From: Nectonema munidae | Taxonomy: Eukaryota > Nematomorpha > Nectonematoida > Nectonematidae | Assembly: GCA_030549495.1 (NCBI GenBank) | Contig: JAUIRK010000891.1 | Location: 124,001 to 188,000, forward strand | Direction of reading: 5' to 3' | DNA length: 64,000 nucleotides | Part shown: one piece after another, positions 41,501 through 53,500 of the stretch | How positions within the stretch are numbered: the first letter of the stretch is position 1 | How the letters are laid out: every line of letters begins with the position of its first letter | Translations under genes and position numbers: made by a program | The notes under the pieces: generated by a model | Told to the model about the DNA's origin: nothing | Seen by the model: only the letters and a program-made list of their open reading frames with translations | Database searches by the model: none

Positions 41501-44500
41501 TATTGGAAAAATAAGTCGTAAATATTGTATACGATAACGAGGTTGTTGAATAAATCTTGTATCAGAAAAACGAGGTGTGACTGTATTACCAATTAGTCTT
41601 ATAATACAAGTATTTCCATACGGTCTACAGAAGACAGACATTTTGAACTTCGATATTGATAAAAGCTTTATTACAAGTGATGATTAGTGATCATTTTAAT
41701 CTCTCCATATCCTAATGGGAGATTCTCAAACAAATAAAATTACGCGTAACTTGTTCTATTTTTTCAATTTTATATCCTGTTTGCCAGTCTATTTTGTCAA
41801 AAACCTAACTATTTAAAAATTATCTGAAAGTATTATAATTTTTTTTTAAATTTGAAATGTCATATCGCTGGCATGATGAAACTGCTGATTCATTGAACTG
41901 TGGTAAATTTGATCAATTTATCAAGCTTATGATAGTTATAAATCCTACTTTGAAGAAATGCATGAGTTTAATGAAAAGGTATACCTCGAAATTATTTGTT
42001 ATCACGATCATGTGAAGAATTTGTTCTTGCCCAAAGCGTTATTCTGGTGAATGACGAAGATATGCGCTTTTGAAAGTTTTATCTCCGGGCAAATATTCTT
42101 TTTTACAATTTGCAATGGCAAATGTCCACGACTCGTAAAAGAGCAGTATCAGTTTTACCAATGTAATAAGAAGAAAGATTATGTCATTGAATTTCATGAA
42201 GGCAGTTTTGTTTTGAATAAATTCTTAACGATTCAAGGAAATTTTATTTGAAATGAGATTTGAGATGATTGTTCGCTTTGGGGATTGAAGTGATGCTGTA
42301 TTTTAGAAGAATAATTTTACATGTTCTAAAATAAGGTTGGGTGAAATCCTTTTCTACAAATTTTCTCGGATTTATCGAGGGTTTTAGAAACCCTATTTAT
42401 GATATAGCACTTTGTTATTTTAAGCTTTTGAATGTACTCCCTATAGACTTAAGTTTCCTTTAAGTATTTAAGCATATAGATAAATCGATAATCAAGAATA
42501 CCATTGTTATTGTTATCATTTTAAACTTCGATAATCTTAAAATGAAGCCTTTTTACTATAATTAACGAACATTCCATTTCAAGTATTTCAAGAAGTTTTA
42601 ATTTTCATTATTTACTTTAGAGATGTAAGATTTATTGATTCTCAAATCCAATCACTTCTTAGTCGATAACACAAATAAAGAATTAAACTTACTTTGTTGC
42701 TATCATTCTCCAATGTTTGATAGCTTAACCACGCAAAACAGACATCATGAGTCTCAATTTAATTGATTTACATTTCTGTAACTCTAAACACATTTCTTAA
42801 ATCAGCAATATGCATTGAAAAAACATATTCAGCGTCAATGAATAACAATCGTAAGCATTTTTTCCAATAAAATGTTACTTTGCAGGCAATACTCCTGTTT
42901 TCAACGTTTTGGCGTAAAATTTTATCTCTTTCTTACTAAATTTATTTTATGTATTTCGAACGATCATTTCTTAAATTAGTCAATACTATCCAATTCTTGA
43001 TATAGACTTCCAAATAATTGCCAAGTATAGTAAAGTTTAATTGGAAAATTAGAAGTTTTATGCATTTTTTGTATATATTTGTAACAATTATTTAAGTTTT
43101 TGTGTTCATGAATCAAAATGATGTGTTCTTCTGTATGATTTCTTATTTTTGATTTTGTTTACATTAAATAAGGTTGAGTTCTTTTTAGATTTGAAAGTTC
43201 ATCCTTCTTGTCTTCTGTAATAGAAAGAGTGGTCGACAAGTCAACACATCAGACTGAAAAACTAAAGTTACCTTCAAAAATCTTAACCGAAAGACGTTTT
43301 TTTGAAAAATTTATTCAGTCATTCATAGGAAGTATTGTTTCTAATCAGTCTTTTCAAAAAATATGGATTCTCTTAATAAACTAACTACAATAAATATTTA
43401 TTTTAAAATCTTGTAAATATGCGTGATGAATTTACTATTCTATTTAAAAAAAATACGCACAATAATGGTTGCTAATTTACTTTAGAAAAGATTTATCAGG
43501 AAATTTCGATTTATCTCATTCAAATTAATGAACCAGTTTTGTTATTAAAAGTGAAAACCAAATTTAAAGTATTTAAAAAAAATACATTTTTTAAAAGCAA
43601 TATCTTCCCTTCAAGTCTCAAATCCAATACAGAAAATCCGACTGAGAGAATTAAATCATTTTTAGAGGGGCATTTGGAATCCGTGATTTCCAAATGTTTA
43701 TATCACGCCCTCTGATCCTCCGGACATATATATTTTTAAAGAAATCAAACTATTTTTCCATGGATTATAAAGAAAATTCCAATGATATAATTATGATTGA
43801 AAGGGAATATGGAGGATAAAATTTAACTTATAATTTCTAAAAAACTAAAAAAATAGCTAATGAAGAACTACTTGAAACAGAAGTTTCACATCACTTTTAA
43901 ACGCATATCGTTACCTATTCTTCTTAATATCAATTTACCCCTATGTCAAAAGAGCATAAATTTATGAACATTCCAACCTTTTGATTATATACTCGAATAA
44001 ATCGAAACGATGCATCATATAGGCGAAATGTAACGCTTCGAAATGTCACAGATTCGTCACGTTAAAATGTTTCAACTGATTACATTTCACATTTCCTTCT
44101 CTAACAATATCAGCATTTTAAAATATTTGTCTTCACTTGAGTCTTGTAAAGATTTTTGAAACTCATGCTAAAGTAATATTTTTCAATGAATTATCTTCCA
44201 GCCACATTTTTAAGTAAAATCCGTCTTTATTAATGTTAGTCTCCTTCATCAACCTTCTAAAAACTTTTTCTTTAGACGGCCTTCGAAATAATATTACCTT
44301 GATTGCATTTATCTCACATAACTTCATATGTTTGTGAAAAGGCATCAATGTCTACTTTTTCTTTTAACTCTTGCATATATTCTAATCTTGAAAGGTATGT
44401 CTAAATTTATCATTTCCATTCCTATTTTAAGGGCAAGATTTTCTCAAACTTTATTTGTTTCCAAATGAATACCATTATTAAACCAACCCTCCAGAGCCGT

Positions 44501-47500
44501 AGCGAGAAGGGGGGCCGGGGGGAGTGGCGTGCCCCCCCCCCCCCCTCCCCCAATACCTTTTCTGCCCCCCCCAAATAATTTTATTTCAAATATGCTTGCC
44601 CCCCTAAATTCCTTGCATGCCCCCAACTTCCATTTTTAGCTACGCCACTGATTTAATGTTGGTGCATCCACAATATTTTGAGGTGAAAACAGTTCTCCTG
44701 TTCAAGGTCCTTAAAATTTTAATTCCTATTAACACTTATTCACAGTTACTTTAAAATACTCAAATACTCCTGATATACTTTTTTAAAAATTTAACTTCTA
44801 TGATGCACGAGAAAAAAAAAACTTGTTTCTGTTATCATATTTAGATTCATATATAAAAAAATATTGATACTGATGAATTGGTCAAGAAATTTTCTAACAA
44901 AACAAGAAGAATTCAAATTTTTTGAGAGAGCATGTAGTTTTTCCAAAATGAGATGTTTTTTTTCTATAAATAATTGATTTATTTATTCATTACTTATTTT
45001 TAAAAGCATTAAATTGCCCAATTTTAAATCAAAATATTCAGGCCCCCTCAACTTCCCCTTGTGCCCCCTAACTTCCAATTTCTGGCTACAGCCCTGCAAC
45101 CCTCACTTTTAATATCTTCTTTCTTATAAACATGCTTCGTTTATTTAACCTTCATTTTTAGCATTTCTGAGAAAGTAAACTTTTTGCTTGGTTCGTTTTT
45201 TGAAACTCTTTCCTAGTTTATAACTTTTTTTCCTTGATTTTATTTTGAATTTCACTATAAAAATGAGGGAAAAAATAAAATTGACAATTCATCCTTTAGT
45301 CTTTCCAATACTTCAATCTGATTGCTGAGAAATAGAAAAAACATTTAAATGTTCTCAAATATTGCCCACAACTCTAAATCGTTTACCCCCACATACCCGG
45401 CCCTGAATTTTTCTTATATGATACCCTCGGGTACCCTCAATTACTGGTGACTCGTACCTGCGCGGGCTTGCACGCATCGCGCAGTACTCATTAAAAATTT
45501 TAAATTTTCAAGATTAGTTTGATATATCTAAAATGCTTTTATTTTAAAATAATTCAGTAGAATTACTTTGGCATGCACTTAATCAACCAGATTTACATCA
45601 GGATAACAAACTGATATTTTTTTCTCTTTAACTAGATGTCGCAAATTATCAGCAATACTTTTATCGATAAATTTTCGAAAATATTTTTAACTACTTGTAA
45701 ATTATCGATAAATTTCGAATTAAATTAAAACAGTGATGGCCCGGTTACTCGGTATCGGTAACTATCTGGCGATTTTAGTGGTATCGGACAATTTATTTTA
45801 CAGCTGTAAATTAAAAGTAGATGCAGAGGTAACTATGATCAGATAGCCTTTCTATGGGAAGATATACGTTGTCTTCATAATATAACTTTGAGAGATTTTA
45901 TTGATTAGGTATTGTTCAAAGAAATTTGTTTTAGAAAGTTCGTTAAATTACTTCATACATCTGGTTTCTTAACTGCATATAATTTATACAAATGTATAAA
46001 GACAACATAACTTAAGATGTATATAACATAAGGAAGAGAGATATATTAGAAGTATTTGAAAAGTGTATATATAAACTAAAATAAACTAAACAAAAATTGA
46101 TAGCCTTTAAAAAGGCTTTGACAATTTAATGATTATATCGTAAAAAATGAATATTTATTTTATATCTATTATTTTTCAAAGATGCAAATAAACTTGTATT
46201 TGAATCGGTATGGATATTTACGGCACCTCAGTTCAAGACTCTAAATACAAGCGGAGGGCAAAACTGTTTTTAATGGGGGCTGGACCTTCATTCCATCTTC
46301 CGTCCTTATGGAGGGAACTGATTTAGGGAATATATTTTTACTTTGATGATTACGAGTAGACTCATACAATTCCACACACGAATTCTAAATTCAAAAACAT
46401 TTTCTTCGCTAAACACAAAAATATTCATTAGATAATTTTTTTGACATACATTAATCAAAGATGTATTGATTTGAGTTTGATTTTGTATATGTATTTCTTA
46501 ATTGTACAATTGACCTTTAATAGGATTTTGTGACTTTCCTTACTCAGAAAAGAATATCAGGGTTTTGATGAGTTCTTTACAATTTTTATTTTTAATGAAG
46601 AGACATAAAGAATGCTATATAGAACATGTTTTCACAAAAGATTACAATATATTTTGTAGATTAAAAATGTTTTTCAGTATTGAATCATAAATTATACACA
46701 GAAGCTTTTAATATTTTACTATTTTTATTATTTTTATAATCATGATCATTATCATAATATTTTCTTCATCATAATCACCGTCATGATTATTCTTTTTTAT
46801 TCTTTTATCTCAAATCAAGTTTCTACATTCCCCCTAATTTTTGCATTGAAATCCTTCCTACCCCTTACTATGATAATATTCTAAGTGAGTATTTTACTCT
46901 CTAAAATTGTTCTAGATAAAATGGGTAAAATTTTATATGATAAAAGTTCTGGAAAAAAAGATAACACGTTTTGCACTTTATTATGAGTATTTATTTAAAA
47001 AATATTTCCGTGGTCTTTCTTTAGTTTGACTGAAGAAGGTGGTTTTAAGACAACGGAAATATTTCTTAAATAAATACTCGTAAAAAAGTGCAAAACGTGT
47101 TTTCTTTTTTTCTATACTATTACTGATGGAGTTTTCCTACGTTCTTCATAAAAGTTTCAGAATATTTCGATTTGTTTAATTAGCTTTACATAGGGGTAAC
47201 GGATTATTTTTATGGTTTCCCACGCTTTTAAGCCTGTTTTATGGAGCAATAGAGTATATTATTTTACTTAATATGAATATTTTATCCAATTTAAAAAAAT
47301 CAGAAATGAATGATTTCAATCACTTGGTAATTTTACAATGTTTTCAGATGATAATGGCTAATTTCAAGTAAGTGAGATCAAGATCGATGTCCAGATAATT
47401 TTTTTGTTGATTTTAAAAGTTGTCAAAAAATGAGTCATTATTATCAGGGCATTATATTTTTGTTAATATTTGGAAAAAAATTCTAGACATAAATTTTTTT

Positions 47501-50500
47501 TTAAAAAACTTCAAAAATTGACCTTATTGACTTTAGTTACATCTCTTTAAATTTTATTATGATAATGGGGCGCAACCATATATGTTCCCCATAATCAAAT
47601 TAGAGATATATCGGATGTGAATTTTTTTTACATCCGCTGAAGCGGATATTAGATTTGACATCCTAGTGGAGGCGGATGCCAATATCCAAAATAAATTTTT
47701 ATGCCAAAGCGGATATAAAATATTTAAAAAAAATTATGTTTTATATTTTACAGTATCTTACTATTTTAATCCTTTTTTTTATATTTTTTACTGGTTTTTT
47801 AATCCACCAATGTAAAAATCAGAATAATTAGAAAAATTTATTTAAAATAATCATAATTAATTACCGGTAAATTTTTTTTAAGAAATAACAGTTATTCTAC
47901 TTTTTCCCCTAGTAATCTCTTTCTTTTGTCAGTATAAATATTTCCGGCTCTGCTAAGGAGCTGCTCGCTTTGAACAGTGCTAGGAGGACAGGTAAGGTAA
48001 TGACATGCAATTTTTGATAAAAATGGAAATTCTTCTTTTTTAGTTTTCAACCAATCTAAGCAATTATATGAATGAATTTTTTTTCTTTTTGATACTTCCT
48101 TATTTCTCCATTAAATGCTTCATTATCTTCATTTTCTTTCTCGTTTTCTTCTTCACTACTAGAGTTCAGAATAAAGTCCATAGCTACATTCAAAGACGTA
48201 TAAACTTCATTTGCAGCTTTTTACTCCTATGCTAATATTATCAATCTTATCCTCATCATATAAATTCAAAAGGAAAGTTTTTCTTTATTTGTTGTTTCAA
48301 AATTGTTGAACAATTTACTTTTGAATCTCGGATCGAGAAAAGTGGCTACAATGTAAAAATTAGAAAAGTAGCTATAATGTAAAGATTTTAAATTGCGAAT
48401 GCGGATGCGAATGCTAACATGAAAAAAATCCGCGGATGAGGATGTAAAGTAGTTGTAAATTTTTTTGCGAATGATCGGAATATGTGGATGCGGATATCCA
48501 ATACATCTCTACTCATCCAATCCAATGTAATTTATATAATTTTGGAGGGTAATAAAATACACAATGTTTAAAAGCAATGTATTAAAATGAGACGTTTAAC
48601 AAAATATAAAATACACTAATTTTCAAAATTTATAACGAAAATCTTCACAAAAATGAATAAGAATCGGAAATGATTAAACAACTTTATTGCTATCAAGAAT
48701 AGTGAATACGCGAGGGAAAACTATTTATTCCCACATATGAGGTTATATGAGATAAATACAATCAATGTAATATTATTTCGAAGGCCGTCTAAAGAAAAAG
48801 ATTTTAGAAGGTTTATGAAGGAGACTAACTTTAATAAAGACGAATACATAGTCACCCAATTTATGTTAGATCTCTATCATAACCAGGGCTAACTAAAATC
48901 AATAAAGTCACTTTTTCTCTACACTCAAAAAAAGTCATACAAATAATTTTATATCAATTTGCTGTTTTTATGATAATTTTTTTAGTTTTTATAGGTCAAA
49001 ATAGTCACAATTAATATATATATATATATATAGAATCAATGAAATTAAATAAAGTTAATTTTCCCACAAAGTTAAATTTTAAGAGGATATAAAATAGAAG
49101 ATTAAAGAAGATTTTTTTAAACAAATATTAGTATTTAAAACAAATTTAAAATTTTAAAAATTAAATTCTTAAACTTGTATCTGTCAGTTTTTTTCAATTA
49201 GACAAAACGAACTTATTTTTTTGTAGAAATGGAAAATCATTTTAAAATATGCTTAATTATTTGAAATTTTTTATCATAATTAATTTATTAATAATTGTTT
49301 TATTTAGATTCTATAATAGAAAGTTTGAAGAAAGGAACTATACTTAAAAAATTGAAATCGAATGGTAAAACGTATCCTAGAAAGTTTTATCTAAATGACA
49401 GCAAGGAAATTATTCAGTATCGAGGTTCCAGAAAGATACTCAGAAGCAAAGAAAAGAGTATGTTAATTTCTCATTTCCCATATTTGCTAAAATGTGTTGA
49501 TTTAAGTTACGGTATCTAGTATTAAAGAAGTTCGGCCTGGAACCAAATCTCAAACGTTTATAGACGCTGGAGTGAATCAAACACATGATGACAAATCTTT
49601 TTCCATATTTTATGGAAATCGAAACAATTCTTTGCATGTCATAGCTCCAGACAATAAAACACGAGAAGATTGGGTTTCAGCCATTAAAAAGTTAATGTTG
49701 GACAACAAAAATATGGAATTGATTAAGAAGAATGAAAAGTGATGCATATTCTTTTATATCAAAGCTTTTACGATTTCTAATTTTAAACAATATCTATATT
49801 TTTCGCCAACATAAGATTTCGTCAACAAGATAGTGAGTTCGTTATCTAGTTACAAAGTTTAGTAAAATAGTATATCTTGCATTCGATGAAGGTTTGGTGA
49901 TACTTCGCCTCTTAAAAATAAATTTCGATTTTTATTAATTGATAACTAACTTGAATATTATATAGTATTAAATTTCTTTTAGGTCTAAATTCAGAGTTTT
50001 TTTCTGTATGATAGTTTTAGTCTTATGATCAAAAACACAAATGCATCGAAATCTATTCGGCTCGATAAAAAGCATTCATTTTGAGTGATTTTTAACCCTT
50101 TGAGACCAGTGTGACACCGGTGTATCAAGAAGTGAAAATCGTCTGTTTTAAATATATAAAATTTTGTTGAAAAAACCCACGATTAACCTTGAAAATTATG
50201 GTCCTTAAACAGTTTCCACTTTAAAAATAAGAGAAAACTTAAAGATTGCTAACGAATCTGATCGAGGTGAATTTTGACGCTGTCATTGAAAACATTTATC
50301 ACAGTAAAACACAAAAATATAATGTTTTTTATAAAAATGGTATAATCTGAAAATTATCATTAATTTTTTAAGATTATTCTTGAAAAATGGTGTTTAAAAT
50401 TTTTATTATTAAAAAAAATATACTGAGCCGAGACAGTCAACAAGGCCGTTGCATACCTGTCAACCTTAAATTATTGAAATTATGTTAAATCTTGATTTTA

Positions 50501-53500
50501 TGTTGAAAAAACGGAAATTTTGCCTAAAACAGGGCGAACTTAATTAATTTACAAAATGTTCTTTAACAAAAAGCATTTCCTTAAATATAATTAATAATAT
50601 ATTAGACTAATGCAAAATACAGATATACTAGTTAATACACAATAAAGTACTTCGCTAAACAAAATAAAGATATTAACCAAATGAATCATTCCTTTTCATG
50701 TTTTGGTGGCTTTCTTTGACAGATTCAGTAATTCCTCATCTGGTCTCGAATTATAACAAATATTTTTGCTTTCATGATTATGTGTCTTCATAGCTAAAAT
50801 GCTTGCCAATGTACCATTACAGTATTTTAATAAAAATATTTTTTCAAAAAATAAATGCAATCATAATTTAGAGTAAAATACTTTATTATATAAACTAATA
50901 TAATAAGTTAATACTATTCCAATTTATATTCGAAGACAAAACAGGGCAAACAAATGTTGAAATCAGATCAGTATAAAAAAGTAAATATGAAATAAACAAA
51001 AACAGATAGATAAATAATGTTACCGTGATGCCTAAAACATATCAAAATGGATGTTTTTTGCACATAAATCATTTTCAAGTTGTACATCTACTACGTGTAC
51101 GCAGTGGTGGCATACGTACGTTACGTTACGTCACAATTTACGCCACCATCCCCTAGCATTTTTATAAAAAATACGATTCAAAATTATTTAATAGAAGTTC
51201 GGTACGATTTCGATCTTTAGTGCCTTTTATTTTATCGAATCTGCTAGTATCAAGTTCAAGCTTGTTACTTGAGTCATAACGTATTCCAGTCATTAAGGTT
51301 TTGTGATTTTTGTTCACCCACAATCATATGTAATATATATAATACGTAAATAATATATTATATATATATATCAGTGATATTAAATCTAATTTTACAAAAT
51401 AATCATTTGTATATATCTAAATTAATTGCTTAATTTATATACAGTAAAAATTAATTATTCAAACTGTTTCTGCATTTTGAAATTATGAATTTTTTTGATT
51501 TGAAAAATACGTTTTAATTGATGATAAATTGATCTATTTTTACGTGAATTTGTTATTTAAAATTATATATCGAACTTGATGTTTTTGAATTTTGCTTAAA
51601 AAACTATTATTTCAAATTAACTTCCTTAAATGGTCTCTTTAATGCAAAATAATATATAAAAAATATAATATTGATATGTTGTGATTGTATTAAAGAATTT
51701 TGGAAGCATTTATTCCCAAGTTAAAAAATATCAAAAAATCTTTTTGATAATGTTTGATTACGCTATTACGATTTTTTTTTCAAAATTTCGATACCTTTTT
51801 TAAATATCCGATGCGATTTTACGCACCGAAAAAAAGTAAAGTTTGAAAGCATGATTTTTTTTCAAACGATAAAATATGCCATCACTGCGTGTACCCCTTT
51901 TCCTTGTTCTGTAATCTGTTTTTAAGCAGTTTCCTCTATTTAGTGAACTACATTCTATATTTTCTTTATTTGTAAAGAAATTTGACCCATTCCAGCGAAA
52001 TCAGCATAAATTGCTTGCAAAGTTGCCTGGATAAAACTTTTATAAAAAATTTACTGCCTCCTTCTTTAGTGAAAACTATAGTGGTACAATTATATTGATA
52101 AATTACCAACTATTTGAAAGCAGCAATGTTAAAATAGTTTTCCAAAATAGCTATAGTCCAGAGTCTATTCGGTTTATAGCAGGTTTATTGCCATACGATT
52201 TGGTTGCAACTATCAACAACACTATTTTTATATTTATTCTAATCTAACAAAGTTTCCTGTTTATTCTTGTTAGATCGTATTGAAATATCACTAGTATGCT
52301 TCGAAGAAAATATACCGGTTAAAAAATTTTTTCATGTTCATAGGAATATAAATAGAAAATAATGTAAGTTCAGAAAAAAAGTGATGGATGAGATAAAATG
52401 AGAGTGCATTGTCTATCATGTGAGTATTTATCCCTGTACTCTAACGCTTAATAATGGATAATATGCTACGGATACTCAATAAGCTAACCAATAAAATGAC
52501 GAAATTTTTTTCATTGTGCAAACAATAGACACGACAGACTTTCTTACGTCAACGGCATCCTCTCTAAAAATAAATTTTAAGCTTCTTAGATGGCTTTTAA
52601 AATTATTTTAAATTAAAAAAATGACTCAAATCTTTGAAAGAACTCTTTCTCAAGCAATTCAATCATAACACAGAAAATCAATATCTAAAATATCTTGAAA
52701 ACTTTATTTTTCTGATTTATTAATTTTCATTCTCGAAATTGATGCGTTATTTACTCGATTAGCGTGGCATTGGCTAAACTACAAATTTACGTAGCCTGCC
52801 AAAGTTAAAAAGAATAAGAAAATGAAATAGTGATCAACGGATTGTTGATAAAAATTGTAGAAAAGTGATTAGTTTGAAATAAAATTCACAATTATAAGGC
52901 AACATGAGAGAGGAAACAGGAAATAAAAAAATCTCATTTTGGTTTAGGTTAACTCCGCTACAACATTTTTATCCAAATCTATGAAGAAACGCCCAATATA
53001 TTTTTGAAAAGGAAAATCCCTCAGAACGACTATGCTTAATTTTTTTGAATTTTACAGATTTTGAGGAAAAATAAATTGTACTATAAATATCATTTTGCTC
53101 AAATTTTGATATCCTTTTTATCAATCCATCTAGAAATTTATGAAAAACATTTAAATATATAAAAAAAATGGAAAAAATTATTATTTTTAAATTCCCATCC
53201 TATTTGATGGTCTCTTATAATTTAATTCTAAAAAAAGTTAATTATAAGCTACCAAGTGTCACACGGCGAAATGTGGATTGGACAAGTTCGATAAATCCCT
53301 TTTTATTTGCTGACAAAATGGTCTGATATCCTTTCATTTCAAAACTTTCTTTTTTTCCCTATCTAGAAAATGTTCTGTTATATAATAAATAACAAATATT
53401 TTTGAAAATAAATCCCTCAAAAACAACAATATCACAATAATCATCATAAAATTCAAATTTTGCTTTTAATTAACGTATAATTTGGATGAACATAAAAATA

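Noticed and set aside
44163-44348. Conserved host exon
   Set aside because: Its inverted twin differs mostly at amino-acid-changing positions, and no splice-compatible neighbour was found.
49520-49738. PLC exon starting after the AG at 49518-49519
   Set aside because: It puts the downstream sequence in the wrong phase relative to the previous exon; the AG at 49505-49506 keeps the frame.
50095-50460. piggyBac element starting at TTAACCCTTTGAGACC
   Set aside because: No inverted right end with TTAA could be found; one end alone is not enough.
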